Below, in pieces: positions 45,317-54,665 of a DNA stretch of 64,000 nucleotides. Made by a program: the position numbers and the translations under genes. Below the pieces are notes generated by a model. That model saw only the letters and a program-made list of their open reading frames with translations. It ran no database searches and was not told where the DNA came from. Origin of the DNA: JAYPUA01 sp038133845 (lineage in GTDB: Bacteria; SAR324; NAC60-12). How positions within the stretch are numbered: position 1 is the stretch's first letter; each line of letters starts with the position of its first letter. The stretch spans positions 45,433 through 109,432 of the forward strand of contig JAYPUA010000006.1 of assembly GCA_038133845.1 (NCBI GenBank). Direction: 5' to 3'.

Positions 45317-45508
45317 ATGAAAAGTGCTGCAATCTCTCTGGCGGTTCTGATGACCCTCGCGCTGATCAGCTTCCTGGTGGTCGCTCCTGGCGGAGGACAG
45401 TTTTCCGTCCCTGAACAGCGGATGCAAAGCAACACCTGTGGCAACTGCTACGGGCTGTGGGATGGCAACGGGAGCATCCTGAGCGTGATCTGGGAAAGCT
45501 ATCCCTGA
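45317..45508 (+). CDS. Small exported or membrane-anchored peptide with CGNC motif
   Basis: 63 aa. The ATG at 45317 is preceded by AGGAGGAG, one of the strongest ribosome sites in the window; a GTG at 45314 is also open. A hydrophobic segment (residues 5-25) serves as signal or anchor. A short tail of about 38 residues holds NTCGNCYGLWDGNGS. A C-x-x-C pair could bind a metal or form a disulfide. I know no family. It is flanked by a divergent flavoprotein gene and a hairpin. Confidence 0.6.
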   Translation: MKSAAISLAVLMTLALISFLVVAPGGGQFSVPEQRMQSNTCGNCYGLWDGNGSILSVIWESYP

Positions 45509-45529
45509 ACCGACCCGGGCCCGGAGGAT

Positions 45530-45543
45530 CTCGGGGCTCCGAG
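45530..45543 (+). terminator. Short hairpin after the small peptide gene
   Basis: CTCGG (45530-45534) and CCGAG (45539-45543) form a 5-bp stem with a 4-nt loop, followed by GCTTGTTTG. A weak intrinsic terminator is possible. Confidence 0.35.
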
Positions 45544-45606
45544 GCTTGTTTGCTGAAAGGAGGCCAGGAAGCGGCTGAGGGACTCGTCCGCTTCGACCAA
45601 AGGCGT

Positions 45607-47103
45607 TTACCCTCCCACAATCCAGCTCCTGGAGCGCTCAATGGCCCGTGCCCAGTCCTTCATGCGTGACGCGGCCTCATCCCGAGAAAACTGCGGTTGG
45701 AACTGCCGGTCCTCTTGCCACATGGACTGAATCTCCTCCGGACTCTTCCAGACTCCTGCTCCCAACCCTGCCAGAAACGCAGCGCCCATGGCGGTAGTCT
45801 CAATCACCTTGGGCCGGGTGACGTTCAAGCCAAGCAAGTCGGCCTGAAACTGACAGAGGAAGTTGTTGGCAGAGGCCCCTCCGTCAATGCGCAACTCGCT
45901 CAGGGAGAGTCCGGTATCGGCAGCCATGCCCTGCAGGATCTCGGCAGATTGAAAGGCGATGGCCTCCAGGGCGGCACGGACCAGATGACGGCGGTTGGTG
46001 TCACGGGTCAGGCCGACGATCGTTCCTCGTGCGTAAGGGTCCCAGTGCGGAGCACCCAGCCCCACAAAAGCCGGGACCACGAACACGCCCCCGGAGTCCT
46101 CGACCGAGAGCGCCATGGCCTCGGTCTCTGCCGCATCCTGAAACAACTCCAGCCCGTCTCGCAGCCACTGAATCAGCGCACCTGCGATGAACACCGAGCC
46201 TTCGAGCGCATAGGTCACCTCATCGCCGATCTGCCAGCCAATGGTCGTCAGGAGCCCTTGCTGCGAGGCCACCGGATCGTTGCCCGTGTTGAGCATCATG
46301 AAGCACCCGGTGCCATACGTGTTCTTGGCCATGCCTGGACTGAAGCAAGCCTGCCCGAAGAGCGCGGACTGTTGATCCCCGGCGATGCCTGAGATGGGCA
46401 CGCTGGCTCCGAAAGTCGCGGAGTCCGTCTCTGCGATGGCACCGCTGGAGGGCTGGACTTCCGGAAGCGTCTCGCGAGGAATACCGAAGCGCTGCAGGAT
46501 TTCGTCATCCCAGTCGCGCCGGTGGATGTCGTAGACCAGTGTCCGGGAGGCGTTGCTGATGTCGCAGACGTGCCGACGTCCTCCGGTGAGTTTCCAGATC
46601 AGCCACGAGTCCACAGTCCCGAAGCAGAGCTTGCCTGCTTGGGCGAGGGCCTGTGCCTTGGGAACGTTCTGAAGGATCCAGCGCATCTTGGTTCCGGAGA
46701 AGTAGGCGTCGGTGACCAGGCCGGTCTTGTTCCGGAGGACGGCATCGAACCCCTCGCGCTTGAGCTCGTCACAAAATCCGGCGGTGCGGCGACATTGCCA
46801 GTTGATGGCCGTTCCGAGCGGCTCCCCGGTGTCCCGGTTCCAGGCGATGGTGCTCTCGCGCTGATTGGTGATCCCGATCGCAGCGACGTCGCTCAGCGAG
46901 ACCCTGGCCTGGGCCAGCGCCTGGTCGATGGTTTGCTGCTGGCTGCTCCAGATCTCCTCCGGATCCTGCTCTACCCAGCCTGACTGAGGGTAGTGACACG
47001 CCAGAGGTGCACCGGCAACAGCGACGATTTCTCCGGTGTCGCGAAAGAGAATGGTTCGAGAACTGGTGGTGCCCTGGTCCAGGGCCATGATCAACTGAGA
47101 CAT
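45607..47103 (-). CDS. glpK: Glycerol kinase
   Basis: 498 aa from the ATG at 47103 with GGAGGAAC upstream, the family length. It phosphorylates glycerol to sn-glycerol 3-phosphate. FGGY-family segments: ALDQGTTSSRTILFRDTGEI, GITNQRESTIAWNRDTGEPL, the YGTGCFMMLNTG loop, and IDGGASANNFLCQFQADLLG. No glpF or glpD is adjacent; it lies 49 nt after kdsD, which may place it at the end of that unit. Confidence 0.96.
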   Translation of the reverse strand: MSQLIMALDQGTTSSRTILFRDTGEIVAVAGAPLACHYPQSGWVEQDPEEIWSSQQQTIDQALAQARVSLSDVAAIGITNQRESTIAWNRDTGEPLGTAINWQCRRTAGFCDELKREGFDAVLRNKTGLVTDAYFSGTKMRWILQNVPKAQALAQAGKLCFGTVDSWLIWKLTGGRRHVCDISNASRTLVYDIHRRDWDDEILQRFGIPRETLPEVQPSSGAIAETDSATFGASVPISGIAGDQQSALFGQACFSPGMAKNTYGTGCFMMLNTGNDPVASQQGLLTTIGWQIGDEVTYALEGSVFIAGALIQWLRDGLELFQDAAETEAMALSVEDSGGVFVVPAFVGLGAPHWDPYARGTIVGLTRDTNRRHLVRAALEAIAFQSAEILQGMAADTGLSLSELRIDGGASANNFLCQFQADLLGLNVTRPKVIETTAMGAAFLAGLGAGVWKSPEEIQSMWQEDRQFQPQFSRDEAASRMKDWARAIERSRSWIVGG

Positions 47104-47152
47104 TGTTCCTCCTTCAAAACGGTGGCGAGAAGCAAAAATCGACTCTGAGGGG

Positions 47153-48109
47153 TCAGTAGACTCCGGATCTGAGAATGGGATAGATCTGGACGATTCCGAG
47201 AGGACGGGACTGCGGGTCTGCGACAACCAGGCAGGTGATCGAGTGAGTCTCCATCACGTGCAGGGCGCGTGCGGCCAACTCCTCCGGAGCAATCGTCTTC
47301 GGGTTGCGGGACATGTACTCGGAGAGCGGGGCCTCCAGGAACGGAAGCTGCCTCTCCACGAGGCGCATCAGGTCCCCTGTGGTAAAGACCCCGGAGGTCT
47401 GTCCGTGCTCATTCAGGCCGACCACGATGCCGAGGTTGCGTTGCGAGAGAATTTGCATGGCCTCGCGCATGGGCAGGGTCTCCGGGACCAGAGGGAGGTG
47501 CTCTCCGGACGTCATCACGTCCTGCACTCGGACGGTCAGCTTGCGTCCCAGGCTGCCTCCCGGATGAAAGAGCGCGAAGTCCTCCGGACGGAAGCTCCGC
47601 TTCTCCAGCAGGCACATGGCAAGAGCGTCACCAAGCGCCAGGGTGGCGGTACTGCTGGCCGTGGGAGCAAGGTTGAGCGGGCAGGCCTCGCGCTGCACCG
47701 ACACGTTCAGGTGCACTGTTGCTCCCCGTGCCAAGGTGGACTCCGGGTTGCCGGTGATGGCAATCAGGGGAACACCAAATGCGTTGATATGCCCGACCAT
47801 CTGAACGACTTCGGAGGTCTCACCGCTGTAGGAGAAGGCGATCACGGCATCCTGACGCCCGATGATCCCGAGGTCACCATGGGCGCTGTCGGCGGCGTGC
47901 AGGAAGAGCGCCGGGGTTCCGGTGCTGCTCAGTGTCGCCGCGATCTTCTGCGCCACGAGCCCGCTCTTGCCCAAGCCTGTCAGCACGACCTTCCCGGAGC
48001 AGGTGTAGAGCAACTCCACCGCCTGCTCCAGTTCCGGGCCGAGCCGGTTCATCACCTCCTGCAGTCCCTCGATCTCGATCCGCAGGGTCTCGCGGGCACG
48101 TTCGAGCAT
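47153..48109 (-). CDS. kdsD: Arabinose 5-phosphate isomerase (KpsF/GutQ family)
   Basis: 318 aa from the ATG at 48109, 4 nt after the dapD-like stop. The SIS sugar-isomerase domain comes first (GKVVLTGLGKSGLVAQKIAA, AFSYSGETSEV, then LNLAPTASSTATLALGDALA). Two CBS domains follow (VQDVMTSGEHLPLVP and LSEYMSRNPKTI). It converts ribulose 5-phosphate to arabinose 5-phosphate for Kdo synthesis in lipopolysaccharide. The other Kdo genes are not in the window. Confidence 0.93.
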   Translation of the reverse strand: MLERARETLRIEIEGLQEVMNRLGPELEQAVELLYTCSGKVVLTGLGKSGLVAQKIAATLSSTGTPALFLHAADSAHGDLGIIGRQDAVIAFSYSGETSEVVQMVGHINAFGVPLIAITGNPESTLARGATVHLNVSVQREACPLNLAPTASSTATLALGDALAMCLLEKRSFRPEDFALFHPGGSLGRKLTVRVQDVMTSGEHLPLVPETLPMREAMQILSQRNLGIVVGLNEHGQTSGVFTTGDLMRLVERQLPFLEAPLSEYMSRNPKTIAPEELAARALHVMETHSITCLVVADPQSRPLGIVQIYPILRSGVY

Positions 48110-48113
48110 CGGC

Positions 48114-49244
48114 TTATCCGTAGAGAATGCCTTGCTTTCTGAAGTGACGCAGGGTCGCAGAATCCCGGAGGTCTCCGGCCTTGAGGATGATGGCGTCGGT
48201 GTGGTGGTTCCCTCGCTTGCTGGGGAGCGAGCCGCCCACGGCGAGTCGATACGGAGGAATGACGGGAACCAGGAAGGTCTCGTCTCCGACCACACACTCC
48301 AGAGGCTGCACCAGCTCTCCCGTGTCCTCGTCGTAGATGCGTTTCCCGGAAGCCATCACGACTCCGCTGGCGACGATGGACCCTTCTCCGATGATGCCGC
48401 AGACCTCGCACATGGCGCCGATCTTGGCGTGGTCCTCAATGATGGAGGCCAGGCGGCCTGCCGGCTCGAGGATTCCCTCGATCCCGGAGCCGGCTCCGAA
48501 CTTCACCCCTTTGCCCACCTGGGCACAGGACGCCACCCGGGTTCCGCCGTCAATCATGCAGCCCGACCCGGCAATGTACGCCCCGATGTTGACGAAGGCC
48601 TGGTTCATGACCACGGTCTGCGGGCCGATGTAGGCACCGGTCCGCACGATCGCCCCCGGAGCATAGCGCACCCCGCCCTGCTCAAACATCTCTGCGGTGT
48701 AGTTTGCGGTCTTCAGCGGGATTTTGTCGTAATAGCCTCCCTCCAGCATCTCGTTCGGGTGTGTCCCGAAGTAGTTGAGGACGCCGTCGATGGTGTAGGT
48801 CTGCGGCTCCCAGGTCCCGCCGATTTTCTCTGCCGCACGGACCTTGCCCTCGTTGAGCAGTTCAATGAAGCTGTCGCACTCCTCCCGGGAGGCCTTGCGC
48901 TGAGAAATCGACTCCAGCAGGTTGGCATGCGGGCTCTCCACTGCTTCGACCCGGAGCACGTCCGTTGACCTCATGGAGAGCAGCAGCTCAATCTTTTGAT
49001 GCTTCCCAGGACGACTTCGGGCGCTCTCCACGAACTCGCCAAACAGCCGCAGGGCCTCCTTGGCCGCTTCAAAGTCGAGCTGCCCCTGATCATTGGTCAG
49101 GTGACGGAAGACCCGCAGGGGGCCGCACCGACCGGGCAGGTTGGGCATCAGGGCGACCAGTTCGTCTTTGGCGTTGTAGACGCGCAGCAGAACCACGTGC
49201 TCTGCTTGCGGGACCGTCTTGAGGTTCTCTTCGAACGTGCTCAT
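48114..49244 (-). CDS. dapD: Tetrahydrodipicolinate N-succinyltransferase-like protein
   Basis: 376 aa. The C-terminal half is a left-handed hexapeptide-repeat acyltransferase (VRTGAYIGPQTVVMNQAFVN, then IGAYIAGSGCMIDGGTRVAS), as in DapD, which succinylates tetrahydrodipicolinate in lysine and diaminopimelate synthesis. It is longer than E. coli DapD because of a roughly 130-residue N-terminal domain, as in other long-form enzymes. It is followed within 4 nt by kdsD. Another acyl donor or acceptor cannot be excluded. Confidence 0.82.
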   Translation of the reverse strand: MSTFEENLKTVPQAEHVVLLRVYNAKDELVALMPNLPGRCGPLRVFRHLTNDQGQLDFEAAKEALRLFGEFVESARSRPGKHQKIELLLSMRSTDVLRVEAVESPHANLLESISQRKASREECDSFIELLNEGKVRAAEKIGGTWEPQTYTIDGVLNYFGTHPNEMLEGGYYDKIPLKTANYTAEMFEQGGVRYAPGAIVRTGAYIGPQTVVMNQAFVNIGAYIAGSGCMIDGGTRVASCAQVGKGVKFGAGSGIEGILEPAGRLASIIEDHAKIGAMCEVCGIIGEGSIVASGVVMASGKRIYDEDTGELVQPLECVVGDETFLVPVIPPYRLAVGGSLPSKRGNHHTDAIILKAGDLRDSATLRHFRKQGILYG

Positions 49245-49327
49245 GGTCTCACAGGGTTGAGGTTGAAAAGGGATTCACGGCTCTTCCGGAACCGGAACCG
49301 AGGGCACCGTTGAACGCGCCCTGAAAA

Positions 49328-50698
49328 TCAAACGTGCTTCATCGGTGGCTTCCCAAGCGGGAAGACGTTGAAGCCCATCTCAAAAAGCCGGGCATGGTCC
49401 AGGTGGTTCCGGCCGTCAAAGAGGAACGCCGGCGGGATCATGCCTTCCAGAATTCGGGCAAAGTCCAACTCCCGGTATTCACGCCACTGCGTCACCAGTG
49501 CCAGCGCCGCGGCCCCTTGGCAGGCTTCGTAGATGTCATCGCAGAAGGCAACGTCGCCTTCCATCTCCGCGAGGTCTTCCTGAGCATGCTCCTTTGCCTT
49601 GGGGTCGTGGATCCGGACAATCGCCCGTTCCTTCAGGAGCTTGTGGCAGAGTGGAATGGCTGGAGAGTCCCGGGTATCTCCGGTGTCGGGCTTGAAGGCG
49701 AAGCCAAGGAGCGTGATCTTCTTCCCGGCAAGCGTGTTGAACTGCTCGTGCAGGATCTTGCGGAAGAACCGATCGGTCTGCCACTCGTTGATGCGCACCA
49801 CGCTGGCCCAGTAGTCGGCGACTTCCGGAAGTCCGTAGTATTCGCACAGGTAGGACAGGTGCAAGATGTCCTTGCGGAAGCATGACCCGCCAAAGCCGAC
49901 GCTGGCTTCGAGAAACTTGGCGCCAATCCGGGAGTCGGCACCGATTGCGCGGGAAATCTCCGAGATGTTGGCCTCCGTCTTTTCACACAGCGCGGAGATC
50001 GAGTTGATGGAGGAGATGCGCTGCGCCAGCATGGCGTTGGCCACGAGCTTGGACAACTCGCTGCTCCAGACGTTGGTCAGCAGGATGCGCTCACGTGGAA
50101 CCCAGTGGGCATAAAGGTCGGCTATCTGCTGGGCGGCATTGCGTCCGGACTCCGTCTCGGTGCCTCCGATGAGGACGCGGTCCGGGTTGGCGAGGTCGGC
50201 CATCGCCGTGCCTTCGGCGAGGAACTCCGGGTTGGAGACAACGTCGAACCGGGTGCTGGAGCTTCCGGAGTCAAGAATGCGCGCCATCGCCTCTGCGGTG
50301 CGAACCGGCAGGGTGCTCTTCTCCACAACGACGACCTCCGGCTTGCGGGCGTACTGCAGGATGTCCCGGGCGGTCTTCTCCCAATACTGCAGGTCGGCTG
50401 CCTTGCCAGCGCCTTCTCCAAACATCTTGGTCGGAGTGTTGACGGAGACGAACAGGATGTCCGCCTCCGCGATGGCCTGCGGGATGTCGGTGCTGAAGAA
50501 GAGGTTGCGCCCGCGGGCTTCCTGGACCACCTCCAGCAGTCCGGGTTCATAAATGGGGAGGTCGTCACTGTCCCAGCGCGCGATGCGCTCGGAGTTGATG
50601 TCCACAACGGTGACTTGGTGTTCCGGGCAGTGCTTGGCAATGGCGGCCATGGTCGGCCCGCCGACGTAGCCTGCGCCAATACAGGTGATGTTTGCCAT
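49328..50698 (-). CDS. ugd: UDP-glucose 6-dehydrogenase (long, animal-like form)
   Basis: 456 aa from the ATG at 50698; upstream ATGs at 50728 and 50776 are open. It makes UDP-glucuronate with NAD. The Rossmann start is ITCIGAGYVGGPTMAAIA, then VSVNTPTK, the catalytic Cys in GFGGSCFRKD, and FKPDTGDTRDSPAI. The length and the KCPxx-type N-terminal pattern are closer to animal UGDH than to the short bacterial form. UDP-glucuronate would feed capsule, O-antigen or lipid A sugars. Confidence 0.93.
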   Translation of the reverse strand: MANITCIGAGYVGGPTMAAIAKHCPEHQVTVVDINSERIARWDSDDLPIYEPGLLEVVQEARGRNLFFSTDIPQAIAEADILFVSVNTPTKMFGEGAGKAADLQYWEKTARDILQYARKPEVVVVEKSTLPVRTAEAMARILDSGSSSTRFDVVSNPEFLAEGTAMADLANPDRVLIGGTETESGRNAAQQIADLYAHWVPRERILLTNVWSSELSKLVANAMLAQRISSINSISALCEKTEANISEISRAIGADSRIGAKFLEASVGFGGSCFRKDILHLSYLCEYYGLPEVADYWASVVRINEWQTDRFFRKILHEQFNTLAGKKITLLGFAFKPDTGDTRDSPAIPLCHKLLKERAIVRIHDPKAKEHAQEDLAEMEGDVAFCDDIYEACQGAAALALVTQWREYRELDFARILEGMIPPAFLFDGRNHLDHARLFEMGFNVFPLGKPPMKHV

Positions 50699-50847
50699 GT
50701 CTATGGGGGTGTTGAGGGAACGCGGCATCCGGCGTTCAGCATTGATTGGATCAAGGGCCTTCTTCTCAGAGAACAAGCGCTTTGACGTCCTCCGGAACTT
50801 CCGGGGGCGCAGCGTCGACTCCTCCCCAGAGCCGACACGGGTTGCGA

Positions 50848-50868
50848 AAAAACTCTCAAGACGAGAGC
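50848..50868 (-). terminator. Rho-independent terminator after gpmI
   Basis: On the minus strand CTCTC-GTCTT-GAGAG followed by TTTTTT (50868 down to 50848), placed 40 nt after the gpmI stop. A second, longer hairpin with arms CCTGT/ACAGG lies between. It closes the PPIase-cinA-gpmI unit. Confidence 0.6.
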
Positions 50869-50907
50869 GGGCAGCCCTGCCTGTGCGTCACCGCACGCAG
50901 ACAGGCG

Positions 50908-52545
50908 TTAAAGATCAAACAGCGGCGGCGCGATGTCCTCCGGAATGCGCTGTCCGAGCAGCACGAATTCGGTCGCAGCCACATGGCTGAGGTTGTTGTT
51001 GTGCTCCGGACCGTAGGGCTTGAGCGTCCAGGATCCGTCGTATTGAGGGTCGAAGATGACCAGCGGCACGGGGTTCAGAGAGTGCTTGGTGCTCGGCTCC
51101 CACTCTCCCTTCTTGTTCTTGACCTTCATCTCGTCGGCGTTGCCGTGATCTGCCGTGATCAGCATCAAACCGTTGAGCTGTCGCACCGTCTCCACCAGCG
51201 TCCCGAGGCATTCGTCGACCACCTCCACCGCTTGGGTGGCGGCCTCCAAATCTCCGGAGTGGCCTACCATATCCGGATTGGCAAAATTGATCAGGCCGAA
51301 TGGATACCTCCCGGATTCCAGCAGCGCCTTCCCCTGCGCCGTGATCTCCCGGGCCTTCATCGCCGGCTTCTCGGAAAAGGAGCGGACCTTGTCCGAGGCG
51401 ATCAGGTGGTACTCTTCCAACTCCGGGTCCAGCGGCTCTCGACGTCCGCCGTTGTAGAAGAAGGTCACATGGGCAAACTTCTGGGTCTCGGTCAGGCGGA
51501 ACTGCCGCAGCCCAAGTTCCAGAATCCGCCGCCCGAAGGGGTTCTCGACAGAAGCGGTTCCCACAAGGTACTCCTTGGGAAACTCGTTGTCCTGGTCATA
51601 CTGGCACATCCCGGCAAAGGCCACCCGGGGTCGATCTCCTCGATCAAATCCGGCGAAGTCCTCCTGAAGCAAGGCTTCCGTGAACTCGATCGCCCGATCG
51701 GCCCGGAAGTTGGTGAAGATCACGGAGTGTCCCTCCCCAATCGGTCCGATTGGCTGGCCGTTGCGTGTCAGAACGAACTCCGGGATGTCCTGATCCACCA
51801 GACCGGGGGTGAGCTTGCGGAAATGCTCGATCGCCGCGTTGATGCTGGTGAACTGGTTTTCAGAGATGCCCTGCACATGAACGCGCCACCCGGCTTCGAC
51901 CTTGGACCAGTTCTGGTCCCGGTCCATCGTGATCACCTCCCGGCCTCCTCCGCTGGCGAAGGCATAGTCGATCTCGGAATTCTGTGACCTGAGGTGATGG
52001 AACAACTGCTCCAACGGGTCGGTGTAGTCGGTTGCAGACTGAACCGGAACATCCCGTCCGTCCAGCAGGGCGTGCACGTAGCAGCGCCGCACTCCGGAGC
52101 GGAAGGCGTGCTCAATCAGGGCGATGGTGTGGTCGAGGTGGCTGTGGATGTTGCCGTCGGAGAGCAAGCCCAGCAGGTGGAGCGGGACATCATTTTCCAC
52201 ACAGTTTTGGATCAGGCGTCCCAGGATCTCGTTCTCAAAGAAGGCTCCGGAGCGGATCAGGTTCTGAATCAGGGTGGGGCCCTGGTCTTTCACCGCCCCC
52301 GCTCCCATGGTCATGTGTCCCACCTCGGAGCCGCCCAGATCCTTGTCTCCCGGGAGTCCAACGTAGCGCCCGTGGGTCCAGAGCTGTGTGTAGGGGGTGT
52401 GGTCTCGGAGCCAACTCCAGTGCGGCAGGGTCGCTCGGTGGATGGCGTTGAAGTCGTCTTCGCGGCCAACGCCCCAGCCGTCCAGAACGACATGAAGCAG
52501 CGGGCCGCGTCCCTGGAAGTGTTCTGCCAGTTTTGTGAGATTCAT
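50908..52545 (-). CDS. gpmI: 2,3-bisphosphoglycerate-independent phosphoglycerate mutase
   Basis: 545 aa. It interconverts 3- and 2-phosphoglycerate in glycolysis using two Mn ions. Alkaline-phosphatase-fold motifs: VVLDGWGVG, GGSEVGHMTMGAG with the nucleophile Ser, DGNIHSHLDH, NFRADRAIEF, the metal-binding INFANPDMVGHSGD, and TADHGNADEM. It lies 12 nt after the CinA-domain gene. Confidence 0.96.
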   Translation of the reverse strand: MNLTKLAEHFQGRGPLLHVVLDGWGVGREDDFNAIHRATLPHWSWLRDHTPYTQLWTHGRYVGLPGDKDLGGSEVGHMTMGAGAVKDQGPTLIQNLIRSGAFFENEILGRLIQNCVENDVPLHLLGLLSDGNIHSHLDHTIALIEHAFRSGVRRCYVHALLDGRDVPVQSATDYTDPLEQLFHHLRSQNSEIDYAFASGGGREVITMDRDQNWSKVEAGWRVHVQGISENQFTSINAAIEHFRKLTPGLVDQDIPEFVLTRNGQPIGPIGEGHSVIFTNFRADRAIEFTEALLQEDFAGFDRGDRPRVAFAGMCQYDQDNEFPKEYLVGTASVENPFGRRILELGLRQFRLTETQKFAHVTFFYNGGRREPLDPELEEYHLIASDKVRSFSEKPAMKAREITAQGKALLESGRYPFGLINFANPDMVGHSGDLEAATQAVEVVDECLGTLVETVRQLNGLMLITADHGNADEMKVKNKKGEWEPSTKHSLNPVPLVIFDPQYDGSWTLKPYGPEHNNNLSHVAATEFVLLGQRIPEDIAPPLFDL

Positions 52546-52557
52546 GGAGAGTCCAAA

Positions 52558-53292
52558 CTATTCGGTTCGGAGGATGGAGGATTCGGGGAGGCGTTTGGTG
52601 AGAAAGGCCATGGCCTCCCGGAGTTCATTGGGGTCGCGCGATTCCAGCGTGAGCTTGAGCGAGTAGTCCTTGTTCCACAGCGCCGGATAGGAGCCAAGCA
52701 TCAGCCCCGAAAACTCGGAGATCGTGGCATCGAGTGTTGCCGCAACTTGCCCTTCCTCTACGTTGAGGAAGAACTGCCCAAGGTGGATCGGCTCGGTCCG
52801 GAAGCGCTCCTTGAGGGCGGAAAATCGCTGGCGCAGCAATTCCGGAACGCCGGGGAACACGAAAATGTTGTGAAAGAGCAGCTGCGGAGACTTCAGCGGA
52901 GGAGTGTCCAGCAGCTCGGAACCTTCCGGAATCCGGGCCATTCTCAGGTGTGCCTCGTTCGTCTGTGCGCCGTAGTAGCTCCGGATCAGCTCCTCCATCC
53001 GGGTCGAGAACACAATCACGGCCCCGTGCGAAGCGGCTACGCCGTCGATCGTGACGTCATCATGCGTCGGACCGACTCCCCCGCTGGTAAACACCCAAGT
53101 GCACAGCTCCGAGAGCTTCCGGGCCTGTTCGGCGATCACGTCGATCTCGTCAGGTACAGTCACGATCCGCAGGACCTCGACTCCCAGGAACCGCAGCTCC
53201 TTGCAGAGGTAGGGTGAGTTGAGATCCTCAACCTTCCCGGAGAGGATCTCATTGCCGATGATCAGGATTCCTGCAGTGACCGGAGGGGACAT
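52558..53292 (-). CDS. CinA-type molybdopterin-binding-domain protein
   Basis: 244 aa from the ATG at 53292; a TTG at 53307 is also open. The N-terminal COG1058/MoCF domain has ILIIGNEILSGKVEDLNSPY and FTSGGVGPTHDDVTIDGVAA. Full CinA has a C-terminal NMN amidohydrolase domain, which is absent. The stand-alone domain is linked to nucleotide-repair-type activity (ADP-ribose or CoA hydrolysis) in related proteins. The gene sits between the PPIase and gpmI in one unit. Confidence 0.85.
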   Translation of the reverse strand: MSPPVTAGILIIGNEILSGKVEDLNSPYLCKELRFLGVEVLRIVTVPDEIDVIAEQARKLSELCTWVFTSGGVGPTHDDVTIDGVAASHGAVIVFSTRMEELIRSYYGAQTNEAHLRMARIPEGSELLDTPPLKSPQLLFHNIFVFPGVPELLRQRFSALKERFRTEPIHLGQFFLNVEEGQVAATLDATISEFSGLMLGSYPALWNKDYSLKLTLESRDPNELREAMAFLTKRLPESSILRTE

Positions 53293-53318
53293 GCGAAGCC
53301 AGGGCAAGTCGGGCGGGA

Positions 53319-54665
53319 TTATTCAACACGCTGAATGACGTGAAAACCGAACGGAGTCTCCACGACACCGCTCACCTCTCCGGGCTTGAGCTGGAAGGCC
53401 GCGGCCTCGAACTCCGGGACCATCTGCCCGCGCGGGAACCGCCCCAGCATTCCGCCTTGAGGAGCCGAAGGCCCATCGGAATTGCTTCGAGCCAACTCCT
53501 CAAAATCCTCTCCGGACTGAGCACGCTTGACCAGCTCGTCCGCAAGCGTCTGTGCTTCGGCACGAGAGCGGGTCTGGGTCGCCCGGGCGGCTCCTTGGAA
53601 CTGAATGAGGATGTGCCGTGCCGTGATCATTTCCAGCGGGATTCTGTGGAAGACGATGAAGCCGAACGGAGTGTCTACCGGATCGCTGATCTGACCTTCC
53701 TGCAGGGCAAACACCGGCCGAAAGAAGTCCGGAAGGTTCGGGTCACTGGAGGCGAGCATGGGGATCTTGGGCTGCTGCGGGAGGTCCGTGAGCTCCTGAG
53801 CCAGTTCGGAAAAGACAACCCCCTGACGTCGGGCAAGGTCTGCCACCTGCGTAGCCACCTCCTGCGCCTCGGCTTGGGTGTAGTAGAGGTCGGGCTTGGG
53901 AGAGCGGACGCCCTGATAAGCGATCACCAACAACTCAAGAGAAACCTCTTGGGCTTCCGGTTGTCCGGGCTGAGGCACCTTTGCCGGGTCGATCTCGGTG
54001 GTTGCTTCCGGGAGGACCTTGCGGTTCTTCTCCGCGAGTTTGCGCATTTCTGCGGCCGCGTCGGCCTCTACCTGCTGCGGATCGAAGGCCTTGGCCGAGG
54101 AGCCAATCGCCTCAATCGAGACCTTCTTGATCAGGTCTCCCTGGGCGATCGAATCGACCACGGGTTGCCCCTCCACGACCTCTCCGAAGACCGAGTGCTT
54201 CCCATCGAGCCAGGGCGTCGCCTTGTGCGTGATGAAGAACTGGCTGCCGTTGGTGTTTGGTCCGGCGTTGGCCATCGAGAGCATGCCGGGTTTGTCGTGC
54301 TTGAGTTCCGGGTGGATCTCATCGGCAAATTGATACCCAGGACCCCCGGTTCCGGTTCCCAGCGGATCTCCTCCCTGAACCATGAAATCCGCCACGACTC
54401 GGTGGAAGGTCAATCCATCGTAGAAGTGGGTGTTGCGCTTCTCCTTCGTGATCGGATCCAGCCAGGTCTTCTCTCCGGAGGCCAGCCCCACGAAGTTGGC
54501 CACGGTGACCGGGACCTTGTCGTAGAAGAGTTGGAGGACAATCACGCCCTTGCTGGTCTCCATCCGGGCATAGAGCCCTTCTGGAAGTGCGGCAGAGAGC
54601 GGCAGAAGAGTTCCGCTGAGCAGCAGCAGAAAGAAAGGAAGGAGCAGTCGGCGCATCAAAGACAT
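53319..54665 (-). CDS. Exported cyclophilin-parvulin fusion peptidyl-prolyl isomerase
   Basis: 448 aa from the ATG at 54665 (second ATG at 54656). The signal peptide is MSLMRRLLLPFFLLLLSGTL, followed by LPLSAA. Residues about 35-195 are a cyclophilin (FHRVVADFMVQGGDPLGTGT, GSQFFITHKATPWLDGKHSV). Residues about 245-350 look like a diverged parvulin unit ending in TPFGFIVFHR. Residues about 350-448 are a canonical parvulin (ARHILIQF, then PFGFHVIQRVE). It should act as a periplasmic proline isomerase/chaperone. It leads the unit with CinA and gpmI. Confidence 0.9.
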   Translation of the reverse strand: MSLMRRLLLPFFLLLLSGTLLPLSAALPEGLYARMETSKGVIVLQLFYDKVPVTVANFVGLASGEKTWLDPITKEKRNTHFYDGLTFHRVVADFMVQGGDPLGTGTGGPGYQFADEIHPELKHDKPGMLSMANAGPNTNGSQFFITHKATPWLDGKHSVFGEVVEGQPVVDSIAQGDLIKKVSIEAIGSSAKAFDPQQVEADAAAEMRKLAEKNRKVLPEATTEIDPAKVPQPGQPEAQEVSLELLVIAYQGVRSPKPDLYYTQAEAQEVATQVADLARRQGVVFSELAQELTDLPQQPKIPMLASSDPNLPDFFRPVFALQEGQISDPVDTPFGFIVFHRIPLEMITARHILIQFQGAARATQTRSRAEAQTLADELVKRAQSGEDFEELARSNSDGPSAPQGGMLGRFPRGQMVPEFEAAAFQLKPGEVSGVVETPFGFHVIQRVE

